A stretch of 64,000 nucleotides of DNA from Lepas anatifera (GCA_034440635.1 JAOTON010001526.1:4535001-4599000), one strand, 5' to 3'. Positions 45,613 to 56,635 are shown, counted from the first letter of the stretch. Notes: a model not told the origin generated them from the letters alone. A program made the numbers and translations.

Positions 45613-48600
45613 CAGTGGCGTAGCCAGGATTCGGCCAAGGAGGGGTCCGACTACCGTCGGGGGCCCCAGACCGGGGGTCCCCTTAGCAACCGGGGCCCAT
45701 CTCCTATATCTTTTGCATAGTATTTTAACATTCACACGAAGGAAATTTTGTTGTGCCTTTTTAAGCATTTATTCTTATTTTGTTTATAGCTTGATTTTTT
45801 CGATCCGACCAAATGTTGGTAAACTAAGGTCACCAAATATTAAGGATGGCGCATACCTTATATGGTAGCGTGGCTATAATAACAGCTTTGTGCCATATTT
45901 CGGGAAGTTCAATGTTGATGCGCGCATGATGTTACACCCGAGTCTACCTCAATTCACTCTGGTAATCAGACATGAAGTTATTGAAGGTCAGTCGTTTTGA
46001 GTACGTAGAAATTATCTTCTACGGGAAATGGTTAGCAATTATTTCCCGGGGTCGAATCCATGAACTCTTTAATCAGGAAATTTCAAAAGAAACGGAAAAA
46101 ACGAAAAAATACAAAGGACATGTAGTGTGTCCCGAACGTTACATAACCTCTATTCCGTCGATAGATCCTGTTGAGATCCAGTAACTTTCTTACCCTTGCT
46201 ATCTTGTAAACGAGCAAATTACCAAGATGAAAGGCGCCTGAGATATCTATCGCCTTGGATCTCTCTGTCATTGTTATTTTCAACCTTTCATACCTATTTT
46301 TCCTTTGAGGATTATGCTCATTGATTTCTGTCATTACCCTTGTTTGTCTGGTTTCCTACGAAAATATTTGAAGGTTGTTTATTTCAGAATATTTAGGAAT
46401 GTAGTTATTGGTGTTAAGCTAATAGATTAGAAATTGACTGAAGTGCCAAATTCCCCGTTCGATTTGCTCTTATGGTAAAATTAGTTTAATTTTTGTCTTT
46501 TCTTCGATAATGGTGCCTGATGGACATGTTTCAATTTGTCTTTTTTAGTACGCAATAGGGGTAGATACATTTTTTCCGGAGGCATATGATTTTGAAAAAT
46601 TTTATTCGAGCTCTGGGGCCACCTGAGACCAACACTTGGCGGCACTCACAAAGCTAATTTTCGGCCGCTCTCCTGATTAGATCTCAGGAGGTCTCTGAGA
46701 CAGATTCACGGCGCCTCTTGATCAAAACTGGCGGCCCCTGAGAATCTCTCGGGGCTCCTGAGATTAGTTATTCGGCAGCACCTCTGAGACTAATTATTGC
46801 CCCCCCCCATTTACTCTGGAGGGGGGCTGAGACTGACTATCGTGGCCATCCAGATTAGCTCTTGGGGTCCCCTGAGGCTGTCTTTGGGGTGGGGGAAGGG
46901 GACTGGGAATGACTTCCAACAGCCCTCTGAGACTTACTCTGGGGCGCCCCTGAGACAAACACCCCGGGTGGGGAGGGGGGGTGGAATCACCTCTGAGACT
47001 GAGTCTTTGGCGTTCCTGAGACTGACTCTCGGAGGCCCCCTGAAATAGACTTTTGTGAAGCCCTGAGAACCACTCTCTGGGGCCCCTGAGACTAGCTCGC
47101 CCCCCACCTCCCCTGAGACAGACTCCCAGGGCCCCTGATACCGACTTTTGGGGCCCCTGAGACCAACCCTCTGGGGGCCCCTGAAATCTGCTTTCGGGGG
47201 GCCTTGAGACTGACTCTCAGGGCGGGGGCCTTGAGGCCGACTTGGGACGCCCTGAGAACAAATCTTCAGAGGCCCCTGAGACTGACTCTGGGGCCCCGTG
47301 ATCAGAGAATTCTTTGCAGTGGTTCAGATTGGCCCAAGGGGGGGCTGCGGACGCCTAGGGCCCCCTTGGCTACACCACTGCATCCACCCTTTCGGGGGCC
47401 CTCCGAAATCACCATTTGGAGGCCCCTAAAATAATTTCTCCCCCAGACCAATACTCCGGAGCCCCTTGATACTAATGCCCGGGGGCTTCTAAGACCAAGC
47501 TCGGGGTCCCACTTAGATCAGGCTCAGGGGCACCCTTAGACCAATGCTCGCGCTTTTCTCGGAAGTAACTTGACACCGATGTTCCGGGGCCCTCAAGATC
47601 AATATTTCGAGCCCCCCGAGACCAATGCTCGGTACTCTGGAGTCCCTCAATGCCGATACTCGGGGGTCCTGAACCCAGGCTTGGGGGCCCCTGAGACCAA
47701 ACTCTGCGTCCATGAGATCAATGCTCGTGCCTCACTCATGAGTCCCTCGATATCAATAGTCGGGTGCACCCCGAGGGGGCCCTGAACCCCTGAGACCAAG
47801 CTCGGGGGCCCTGAGACCAAGCTTGAGGGGACCCTGGGACCAAGCTTGGATGCTCCCTGGGACCAAGCTCGAGGGCCCCTGACACCAAGCTCGGGGGTTC
47901 CCTGAGACCAAGCCGAGACCCCGTGAGACCAAGATCGAAAGGCCCATGAGACCAAACATCGAAAGGTCCATGAGATCAAGCTCGGTTGTCCCCTGAGACC
48001 AAGTTCAGGGGCCCCTGAGACCAAGCTCAGGGGCCCCCGAGATCAATGTTCGGTATTCCAGAGCCCTCGATACCGATGATCGGGGGCCCCCTGAGACCAA
48101 GCTCGGAAAGCCCGTAAGACCAAGCTCAGGGGCCCCTGAGACCAAGCTCAGGGGCCCCCGAGATCAATGTTCGGTATTCCAGAGCCCTCGATACCGATGA
48201 TCGGGGGTCCCCTGAGACCAAACTCGGGAGCCCCCTGAGACCAAGATCAGGGGCCCCCAAGACCAATGCTGGTGTTTTCCAGTGCATACGGTCAGACTTA
48301 TGCATCAGATACCCTCGGATGCCCCCCTGAGACCAAGCTCGAGGGCCCCCTGACACTAAGCTCGGGGAGAGGGGGCCTGAGACCAATCTTGGAGGCACCC
48401 CTGAGACCAAGCTCGGGGGTCCCCTGAGACTAAGCTCGGGGGCCCTGAGACCAAGCTCAGGGCCCCTGAGACCAAGCTCGGGGGCCCTGAAACCAAGCTC
48501 GGAGCCCCTGAGACCAAAATCGAAAGGCCCGTGAGACCAAGATCGAAAGGCCCGTGAGACCGAGCTCAGAGGGAGGGGCCTGGAGACCAAGGTCGGGGGC

Positions 48601-48836
48601 CCTGAGGCCAAGCTCGGGACCCCCTGAGACTGAACCTAAGGGTCCCCCAAGATCAATATTCGGTATTCTGGAGCCCTCGATACCGATTATCGGGGGCCTC
48701 CTGAGACCAAGTTCGGGGAGGGCCCCCCGAGACCAAGCTCAGGGGCCCCGAGATCAATGGTCGTGTTTTTAGTGCATAAGGTCAGCCCAAGGGGGTCCAC
48801 GGATCCCAGGGACCCCCTCCCCTGGCTACGCCACTG
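45613..48836. mobile_element. hAT-like non-autonomous element B with internal satellite arrays
   Basis: The ends CAGTGGCGTAGCCAGG (45613) and CCTGGCTACGCCACTG (48821-48836) are inverted copies. TCAGAACA occurs exactly on both sides (45605-45612 and 48837-48844). It has the same layout as element A in reverse: end with ATTCGGCC, about 0.9 kb of AT-rich unique DNA, an array of CTGAGACTGACTC units (about 46610-47330), an internal terminus ending CACTG at 47380, then an array of CTGAGACCAAGCTCGGGG units (47400-48775). No transposase frame. It lies in intron 3 of the SMYD4-like gene. Confidence 0.95.
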
Positions 48837-48844
48837 TCAGAACA

Positions 48845-49380
48845 TCTCAAGGGACCCGTTCAAGCTCAGTGGTCAGTGGCTGTAAAGCCTTATAGGGGGT
48901 CCCAGACCATCTCAGGGGCTCTCAGTTCAACACAGAGGCCAATATTAGCTCTGATGACCAGATAAGCTTAAGGGCCCGGATCATCCAGGGGCCCCTTGTC
49001 GGCATATATGGGGTTTCAGAACAGTTCAGGGTTTCAGTTAAAGCTTACAACCCAATTTCAAGGCAGGGGCCCTATTGCTGTGCAGGGGCCTCAGATAAGT
49101 TTAGGGTCTACTGTGCATCACAGGGGATCCAGATTAGCACAAGGGACAATATTAACTTTAAGGTCCCAGCTCAGTTCAGGGGCCCCCCAGGTCGGTGGAT
49201 ATAGGGCCTGGCCAACTCACAGGGCCCTGTTCAAGGTCACGGCTCCTAGCTCAGTTTAGGCATCCTAGAAAAGTTCATGCTGCCCAAACCACCTCAGGGG
49301 CGCTCAGTTCAGCTCAAGGGGCCCAGATTAGCTCGTATGGCATCAGAGACCAGTTCAGGGGCCCCCAGAAGCTGGCCCCG
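48845..49380. repeat. Satellite family 2, copy R, right part
   Basis: Continuation of the array interrupted by element B. Removing B and one TCAGAACA restores GTCTCAGAACATCTCAAGGG, which matches a normal unit. Higher-order markers recur near 49001 (GGGGTTTCAGAACAG) and 49197 (GGATATAGGGCC). Confidence 0.9.
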
Positions 49381-49746
49381 AGACAAAGGGGCAGAGTATT
49401 CAATGGAAGACAACGGAGGTTTCCAGACCAAAGAAGGCCCGCATGTCAAAGTCGAAAATCAAGGTGACGCTCATTGCCTTCTTTAGCCATCAAGCATTGG
49501 TTCATCAGAAATTCGTATCACAAGGGTAAACTGTGAACAAACATTTCCACAAAAATAGTATCGACTTCGAGGGGGAACACTTCGAGAGGGAGAACAATTA
49601 GTTTCCTGCCATCTCGTAAAATAGAGCTGTATTGGCTGAGTGCCGTTTCTTTTTGGTCACGCCTCGTAATGTAGGCTGCATGAACGTGCCGCGCTGCTCA
49701 GCAGCAGCAGCCGATGTGTGACTGAGATGGCGCCCGGCAGCTGCAG

Positions 49747-49823
49747 GCGCCCAGTCCTGGCGCCCGCCTGTTCCCGAGCTGACCGGTGGTCCCAACCCCA
49801 ACTACCCGTCAGCCTCCAAAAAG
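49747..49823 (+). CDS. SMYD4: SMYD4-like exon 4: linker exon
   Basis: A short exon deduced from phase and motif. GGTGGTCCCAACCCCAACTA opens GGPNPNYPSASKK, the Pro/Asn/Ser-rich segment that precedes the SET start in SMYD4 proteins, and ends AAAAAG|GTAAGC, a strong donor in phase 0. The acceptor is taken at GCTGCAG (49746), which completes the Gly codon of exon 3 and gives 25 further codons with AQSWRPPVPELTGG. An alternative acceptor at 49740 is also in phase and adds two residues. The pyrimidine tract is poor, so the left boundary is the weakest part of the model. Confidence 0.65.
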
Positions 49824-49829
49824 GTAAGC

Positions 49830-51016
49830 ACCACCAACTAACGCTTACGGCCTCGCAACAACCCAACCGCTATTTTAGGAATGCCCCTCGCAATTGATTC
49901 TTCTATATTTTTTTCTTTTTTGGAACAGGCAATCGGTCTCAATATTTTGTATTTCAAGTTTGGGTCGTTTCCGAAGGGTTGTCAGTCCAAGTTTGTATGG
50001 CTAAAGTACGTATGGATAAAGTATGTGTGCAGAAGTAGGTACATAAGCAAATGTACGTTGGGTACATTTGTGATCCTGTACAAAAAGTACGTGTGAAGAA
50101 GTACACATCCCTGCAATTGAATCTGTACACACTAGGCTCGACTAGTTTTCAGCAATTTCTGGGGAACTAAGGCCTACTTGGGCGTTATTCAGCCACCAGA
50201 GTATGCGTTTTAGCCGCAGGTATCTAATTAATGGCCATGCACACTTGGTAACTTCATAATGAAGATGCTATTTATAAAAAAAGTTTTTGGCCGCTTCCCA
50301 GCGGGGCTTGGCAACGGCTCTGAAATACGACCCTCATCTGCGCCGAGCATGGTCACGTGACCACTGCGATACTACGGTTTGCGCACGATACAATCTGAAT
50401 GCCGCCATTGACAACTCGGCTTGACCTGCGGCAACACTGGAGCCGTGCTGAGGGGCAGTACAAACAGTTCGCGCCACGAGGCCTGCCCCTGCGCTGTCCA
50501 TATACCGATGGAGGTGAAAAGGGTGCACGGCACTGTTCCAATGAACTTGTATAACTATATCTCGCAGATTTCAGCTTATCCATGAGCGGTGTTTTTTTTA
50601 CATGATACGGCTGTGGCTACTACTTTCATTTGACTGTTGACTTGCTCGTTACTTCGGCTCACCCCGGGTTCTACCGATCAAGGAGCGATTAATCCATAGA
50701 CCATAGACAATCCAAACACCTTCAACGGAACAAACCATTATTTGTGTTAAGAACCTATTTAAATCCGGTTTTTCAATATCACTTAACATGAAAACTTTGG
50801 AATGAAGAACATGAAGCATACAAAGTATAGTCTGGCCTCCGTGATCCAAGCGATTACTTATGTATTGTCCTGTTGACTGACGGGGGAAATTCATATGTAT
50901 TTTTACGAGCACTATGGTGTTAAAATTCGAAGCTTCAAAAATATTATTTCAATCAAACACGATCCGAGCAATGGCGTGGATTTTTAAACCTCTTGGATTG
51001 TCCAAATTCGAAACAA
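49830..51016. other. Intron 4, no gene recognised
   Basis: Unique sequence with TACGTATGG/TACGTGTG-type short repeats at 49995-50100. No coding or transposon signature. Confidence 0.4.
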
Positions 51017-51018
51017 TA

Positions 51019-51325
51019 GCCCTGTTCCAGCTGTCAGCACAGTTTTGTCAGCAGGACCTCTAACCTCTCCTCCAGAAAAGTAACATCAGCGCCATAATCG
51101 CCTCTTGCTTGTGGTAAGCAAAGGGAACTTAATCCTTTATACCATTAAAAAATATTAGGCTGCCACTTCGTGCACTTACTATTTTTCATCAGCGCAAACA
51201 GCAAGCCATCAGCCCGTAAAACCTCTAGAACTAGTTCCCGGGGAGAGGCTACAATCCTGTGACGTAGGCGCAACGCGGCCCGCTGATTGGTGCTGACAAA
51301 ACTGTGCTGACAGGTGGAACAGGGC
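51019..51325. mobile_element. Tc1/mariner-like MITE, 307 bp, 35-bp inverted ends
   Basis: The left end (51019-51053, GCCCTGTTCCAGCTGTCAGC...) and the right end (51291-51325) are inverted copies over 35 bases with one mismatch. TA lies immediately outside both ends (51017-51018 and 51326-51327), the target of Tc1/mariner elements. The interior is unique and has no frame. Confidence 0.92.
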
Positions 51326-51327
51326 TA

Positions 51328-52339
51328 ATGTCAGCAGCCGCCATACTGGAAGGCAATGTTTCTAAGGCGTGTTTTAAACACCGCAAAGACTTTTCAAAGT
51401 ACATGAAATGAAATAGAATATATTACATCAAGGCAAAGCCAGAAACTTAAAGAGGTGTTTCATCATTACATTGATCTTTCACTAGGGGTTCCTCGGAACC
51501 CCCAAAGAGATATAAGTAACCGAGGAAAAGCAGCAGAATTTGTAACAATGCATATCATTTCGAAATGATATGCAACCGTACTACTAAAAGAACAGCTGCA
51601 CTACACAATACTGAACGAGCACTTAGATTGCCAAAATACATTTTAGTTACATATTCCACAAAACACACAAGCTGCATTCACAACATAAGTCGACTTATGA
51701 TATAGAGCTCATGATTCTCCAAAAGAATTAGAGTTGCCCAATTTGAGAATGCTGAGAACCATCATATCAGAGGGGACAATATTTACGTTTGCCTCAAAAC
51801 TGGCAGAATATACAAAGTTTTGGATATAAAGATACCTAATGCAAACGCATCTTGGTTTTTGTGGTTGAGGTTTGGCGCGCTTGCCGCGAACATATCCCAT
51901 CACCTGATTGGGTGAGGAGAGAGGCGTGCGCGCTGATTGGCCACAGAGGCGCGGGTTATCTCACCGGATGGTTGGCACGGGTGGACCGGGGGAGTAGCGA
52001 TGGAGCGGTGAGAAGGGGGTGGTGAACGTTGAGGTGTCAGAGAATCGAAATACACGAAATTCCTACAAGAAGTGGTTGATCTTTGCACAGTTTTATTTCC
52101 ACGTTTCATTAGCCGTGTGTGTAAACACATTAAACACACAATTGTGATAAAGAGAATCGCATATAGCTGAATCAATAGTTAATGATAGCCACAATGGTCC
52201 AGCTGACGGGCCATTAGCGATAAGATAAGACTCAAGATTTGGTGGATAGAATACTACCACATGGTATGATTACCAACAAAATGTGGAATGTAGGTGGCCG
52301 ATGCTATCAGGTTGCAAAAACCGCCGCATTTTTAACAAG
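51328..52339. other. Intron 4, no gene; one perfect palindrome
   Basis: AT-rich unique sequence. TGCATATCATTTC directly followed by its complement GAAATGATATGCA (51549-51574) is a perfect 26-base palindrome. No conserved frame. Confidence 0.5.
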
Positions 52340-53000
52340 GTTATCGCTTTAACACGCGCAGGTGAGAGGGGTCTGGCGTCAACATGTAGTGGAGCTGTGG
52401 AGGGGGTCCAAAAGTGCCCCCTCCAGAAACCAAGAGCATAGAGAACACCCGTGGTGTATGGGGGTGATGGTGACCTACGTTATGGCAAAGTTTGATTGAC
52501 CTAAGTCAATATCTTCAAGACCAAACGAGCTCGTAAAGATTAAATATGGGCCTTGTTAAGGATCTATTGGGAAATGCCGTGATAATGCAAAAAAGCGGAA
52601 ATACACCAAAAGTGGATTAAGGTCATAAAGGGAACGTCCCACAAAGGTTCTCTGAAATTATAAGGTAAAGGTTATTCAAGGTCAATGGTCTATGGCGTAA
52701 CAATATGACATATTATTAATCATATACAATATAACTAGCACTATAGCAGCTTTTGGGCAGGAAATTAGAGTTTGGCCTTAAAAAAACACCTATGAGCTTG
52801 ACCTGTGACCTCAACGTTGACATGGAGTAGCCTTAACAATATAGTTCTATCATAACATACATCATATGAATAATGTCATATGACCGGAATAATGTAGTCA
52901 ATGACCTTGACCTGTAACACTCGACCTTGAACTTGACCTTCATTCGGGTCGACCTCGACTTATATCTTGATTATATGGCGTTATTAAATCACCACTCAGT
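52340..53000. repeat. AGGTCA-rich dispersed repeat, copy 2
   Basis: Same family and orientation as 22220-23170, roughly 70-75 percent alike by eye, with GAGAGGGGTCTGGC, GGTGACCTACG, TTGACCTAAGTCA, TCTATTGGGAAATGCCGTGA and later TGACCTTGACCTGTAAC. It lacks the MITE found in copy 1 and keeps the empty site near 52568-52585. Confidence 0.8.
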
Positions 53001-53478
53001 CTACATCCAGGCACTCTGTGGCCCCACCCGGGCCCTCTTCGTTTCACTCTGGCCTCCAATGGCTATCCAGCCACCTGAAATGCTTCCGGGGCCCCTGTGG
53101 TCCACTTTGAACCGTTGTGTCCGCGACCGGCCCCTCAGGATAATTTCAAACATATTGTAGCAAATGCCTACTAGGAACAAATGTCACACCATGCCTATAC
53201 TGTTCTAACCTGCCTCACTGCGTAGGGGGATAGATGCTTCAACCAGGGAACATTTGTTTTGTCGGTCAAATAAAATCCCCCGTATTTTTGAGAACCTAAT
53301 AAAGACGTCACACGTAAGACTTGGCTTTAAAACACCAGTTCTTAGCTTTTTTAGATGCCTCAGATTAAAGAGCAAAATGCATTAAAGAAAAAGGCAAACT
53401 TCCTTCTTACCTACTTTTGTCTCTATCCTATCAAATCCGGTCTGAAAATAAGTTAGCAGTTGTATTGTCTGTGAACAG

Positions 53479-53627
53479 GTGGCGTTCCGGCGGTGCTCGG
53501 AGGCGGGCCGGTTCGCCGTCGGCGGCCAGCCGGTGGCGGTGGGGGACGTACTGGTGGTGGAGAAGCCGGCCGCCGCAGTTCTCCGTCCTGAGAAGCACGG
53601 CACCCACTGTCTCCACTGCCACTGCCG
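53479..53627 (+). CDS. SMYD4: SMYD4-like exon 5: SET N-part and first MYND ligands
   Basis: The acceptor GTCTGTGAACAG ends at 53478. The intact phase-0 frame reads VAFRRCSEAGRFAVGGQPVA, VGDVLVVEKPAAAVLRPEKH, then GTHCLHCHC. The GRFxV....GDVLVVEKPxAxVL...HGTHCxxC order is the family pattern: start of SET, then the first Cys-x2-Cys pair of the MYND zinc finger. The exon ends GCCACTGCCG at 53627, followed by the donor GTCAGT, leaving two bases of an Arg codon that the first base of exon 6 completes. The donor is weaker than GTAAGT and is part of the minisatellite that follows. Confidence 0.87.
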
Positions 53628-54879
53628 GTCAGTTCTGGTAGTCACTGCCGGTCAGTTCTGGTAGTCACTGCCGGTCAGTTCTGGTAGTCACTGCCGGTCA
53701 GCTCTGGTAGTCACTGCCGGTCAGTTCTGGTTGTCTGTCGGTCAGTTCTGGTAGTCAATGCCGGTCAGCTCTGGTAATCACTGCCGGTCAGTTCTGGTAG
53801 TCACTGCCGGTCAGCTCTGTTAGTTACTGCCGGTCAGTTCTGGCTGTCTGTCGGTCAGTTCTGGTAGTCATTGCCGGTCAGCTCTGGTAGTCACTGCCGG
53901 TCAGTTCTGGCTGTCTGTCGGTCAGTTCTGGTAGTCACTGCCGGTCAGCTCTGGTGATCACTGCCGGTCAGTTCTGGTAGTCACTGCCGGTCAGTTCTGG
54001 TAGTCACTGCCGGTCAGCTCTGGTAATCACTGCCGGTCAGTTCTGGTAGTCACTGCCGGTCAGTTCTGGTAGTCACTGCCGGTCAGCTCTGGTAGTCACT
54101 GCCGGTCAGCTCTGGTAATCACTGCCGGTCAGTTCTGGTAGTCACTGCCGGTCAGTTCTGGCTGTCTGTCGGTCAGTTCTGGTAGTCACTGCCGGTCAGT
54201 TCTGGCTGTCTGTCGGTCAGTTCTGGTAGTCACTGCCGGTCAGTTCTGGCTGTCTGTCGGTCAGTTCTGGTAGTCACTGCCGGTCAGTTCTGGCTGTCTG
54301 TCGGTCAGTTCTGGTAGTCACTGCCGGTCAGTTCTGGCTGTCTGTCGGTCAGTTCTGGTAGTCACTGCCGGTCAGTTCTGGCTGTCTGTCGGTCAGTTCT
54401 GGTAGTCACTGCCGGTCAGCTCTGGTAATCACTGCCGGTCAGTTCTGGTAGTCACTGCCGGTCAGTTCTGGTAGTCACTGCCGGTCAGCTCTGGTAGTCA
54501 CTGCCGGTCAGTTCTGGCTGTCTGTCGGTCAGTTCTGGTAGTCACTGCCGGTCAGCTCTGGTAATCACTGCCGGTCAGTTCTGGTAGTCACTGCCGGTCA
54601 GCTCCGGTAGTCACTGCCGGTCAGCTCTGGTAATCACTGCCGGTCAGTTCTGGTAGTCACTGCCGGTCAGTTCTGGTAGTCACTGCCGGTCAGCTCTGGT
54701 AGTCACTGCCGGTCAGTTCTGGCTGTCTGTCGGTCAGTTCTGGTAATCACTGCCGGTCAGTTCTGGTAGTCACTGCCGGTCAGCTTCGGTAGTCACTGCC
54801 GGTCAGCTCTGGTAATCACTGCCGGTCAGTTCTGGTAGTCACTGCCGGTCAGTTCTGGCTGTCTGTCGGTCAGTTCTGG
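53618..54879. repeat. Minisatellite containing the exon 5 splice donor, about 55 units
   Basis: The main unit is CACTGCCGGTCAGTTCTGGTAGT (23 bases, written here as CACTGCCGGTCAGTTC plus TGGTAGT). Variants have AGCTCTGG, TAATCACTG and a shorter form CTGTCTGTCGGTCAGTTCTGG type of 21 bases. The first unit overlaps the exon: CACTGCCG is its last eight bases (53620-53627) and GTCAGT its donor. Copies are nearly identical, so expansion is recent. An in-frame TAG (53662-53664) lies in the second unit, so use of later donors would shift the frame or truncate the protein. Confidence 0.96.
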
Positions 54880-55474
54880 CGTCCATGGTGCACGCTGCTG
54901 CTCGGACGTTACACTTGTTTCATCAATCTCAAATTATGCCTAAGAAATGACTGCTCCACATTGGAAAAATTAAAATACGGAGGGCATAAGACACGTAAAT
55001 ATGTAAATTCCGTAAATATACGTTTATACTGACAGCAATACTGCAAGTATGCACGGTTACAAGAGTGTTTTAAACGTTCTGAAAAAAAAACAGTCTGAAC
55101 TTAGTCGCAACATGGGTACATTGGATAAATATTAAACATTCAATGAATTATCAACTCTGGGCATATAGCCAGGGTGTCGAAAGGCACTTCCCCGTGAAGT
55201 TAGTAACTCATGCCAATATGAACTAATATTGCACGATTTTGGTGTAATTATAAACTCGTGTTCTCATCGCTCCCTCATTGCTCAGACGGTGAAATGCAAT
55301 ATTTCTCATTTCAAAAAAACATCTCATCGATTCATTGCTGTGTTGAAAATGGATGTAGAAATACAAAAAAGAACTGAATGGCGTGCTGAAAAAACTGTAT
55401 AAAACTAGACATTTGCCGATTTCTTCTTCACAAGCCACCAGCTGTGGCTAACGGCGGCGGTACGGCGCGGACAG
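54880..55474. other. Intron 5, remainder
   Basis: Unique AT-rich sequence between the minisatellite and exon 6. Its last part contains the acceptor GGCGCGGACAG at 55474, whose pyrimidine content is low. Confidence 0.5.
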
Positions 55475-55704
55475 GGTGAGGGACTGCGTGCCTTGCACGG
55501 CCTGCGCCGCTGTTGTGTTCTGCTCCCTGGAGTGCCGGACGGCCGCGCTCGCTCCTACCACCGGTGGGAGTGTCAGATCCTGGACCTGCTGCTGGCGTCC
55601 GGCATGAGCGTCACCTGCCTGTTATCGCTGCGCATGGTGACCGTCTTCAGTCTGCAGCAGCTTCTGGAGGCGCGTGAGAGACTAGAGCTTCCGCCGCCGC
55701 AGAG
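55475..55704 (+). CDS. SMYD4: SMYD4-like exon 6: rest of MYND finger and following helix
   Basis: The first base completes the Arg of exon 5. The frame then reads VRDCVPCTACAAVVFCSLEC, supplying the inner Cys pairs of the MYND finger (C-x2-C-x5-C-x3-C). The closing ligands are in SYHRWEC, in the frame one base earlier, so one base is missing between about 55535 and 55560. After that comes QILDLLLASGMSVTCLLSLR with MVTVFSLQQLLEARERLEL, the conserved helical segment after MYND. The exon ends CCGCAGAG at 55704 with donor GTGAGA. The missing base removes the final zinc ligands in the literal reading. Confidence 0.82.
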
Positions 55705-55734
55705 GTGAGACACCGCGTTTGCCAGACAACAGAG

Positions 55735-55914
55735 CACAGCGCAACTTCCTTTCACAACACAGCGCAACTTCCTTTCACAACACAGCGCAACTTCCTTTCG
55801 CAACACAGCGCAACTTCCTTTCACAACACAGCGCAACTTCCTTTCACAACACAGCGCAACTTCCTTTCGCAACACAGCGCAACTTCCTTTCACAACACAG
55901 CGCAACTTCCTTTT
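55735..55914. repeat. 23-bp minisatellite, 8 copies
   Basis: The unit is ACAGCGCAACTTCCTTTC plus ACAAC, with two copies reading GCAAC and the last one truncated after CCTTTT. It begins 30 bases after the exon 6 donor. Frames through it are artefacts of the repeat. Confidence 0.96.
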
Positions 55915-56360
55915 GGGCGAGTAGAACCCGCGAGGAGTGACTTGTTCATCCGTACTGTTCGTGCTTGTAATAATGTAGTCTGCACGCATCCTTCCATCGA
56001 CCCTTTTGCATCTACTTCCTCATCTTTCAGATCTTCTGTCATTAAAAATCTTAGGGATCATCCGTTTTAATGAACTCATTGGTCTTAGGTTCTCATTGTT
56101 TTATATCATCATGTGTTTCTTTTAATATTTACATGCCTATCTGAATATGGTACGTCCGCGGCTGTGCCTGGAAATGTTACTATGTGTTCATCATCTCATG
56201 TAAATGTTCATGTATTGTTTCATCAAATGACTTGAGCTATAAGTTGGATCATACCGTTGCTCCTATATACTGAATAAATACAAATAAATACAGACTAAAC
56301 CTGGTTGCGGCGAGGAGACCAGGCATTAGGCCATCAGTTTTGTGTAAGAGCCGTTCTACG
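55915..56360. other. Intron 6, no gene seen
   Basis: AT-rich sequence ending in AATAAATACAAATAAATACA near 56270-56295, which may be the 3' tail of a retroelement. No open frame of note. Confidence 0.4.
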
Positions 56361-56635
56361 CATAGGTAGATCTAAGGCGGGGGCAGGTGCAACCATTTGT
56401 AGTGGTTGCACCTGGCCCCCTTCCCTCGTCGACCTCCAGCGTAAAAATGGCCTAGGCGCCCCCTGAAATATTTCCTCCCACCCCCCTTAGGATGCGAGTA
56501 TCGGTGCTTCCGCGATTGGATTTGGCGCCAACCTGATAGGTTTTGCCGTAAAAAAGTGGCGGCCCCTGACTGGCTGGAATCCTCCTGGTCTTTTTGGCGC
56601 CCCCTCTCTGAACAGAGATCCTGGATTTACCTGTG
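56361..56635. mobile_element. Diverged copy of the CATAGG MITE family
   Basis: The ends CATAGGTAGATCTAAGG and CCTGGATTTACCTGTG resemble the termini of the MITE at 22482. Inside, CGACCTCC, GGCGCCCCCTGAAAT, GATTTGGCGCCAACCTGATA and GTTTTGCCGTA follow the same order. Flanks GTTCTACG and GTTCAGAG share five of eight bases, so the duplication is decayed or doubtful. Confidence 0.75.

Larger units (their letters stand above)
3603..55704 (+). other. SMYD4: SMYD4-like gene, six exons, 3' end outside window
   Basis: Gene model assembled from six short exons whose translated pieces follow the order of the SMYD4 family: N-terminal helical region, TPR repeats, linker, then SET split by a MYND zinc finger. 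Known SMYD4 proteins are SET-domain methyltransferase-like proteins of about 800 residues, linked to muscle and heart development in animals. Junction phases agree: exon 1 ends with one base of a codon, exon 2 with two, exon 3 with one, exon 4 with none, exon 5 with two. Introns are about 16.5, 21.8, 7.2, 3.7 and 1.8 kb. The catalytic SET part is not present before 64000. Exons 1, 2 and 6 each need one extra base to stay in frame, so the model is either a pseudogene or affected by base-calling errors. Confidence 0.82.

Noticed and set aside
55719..55940. Repetitive open frames after exon 6
   Set aside because: They are the 23-base minisatellite read in different frames, lying in an intron after a clear donor.
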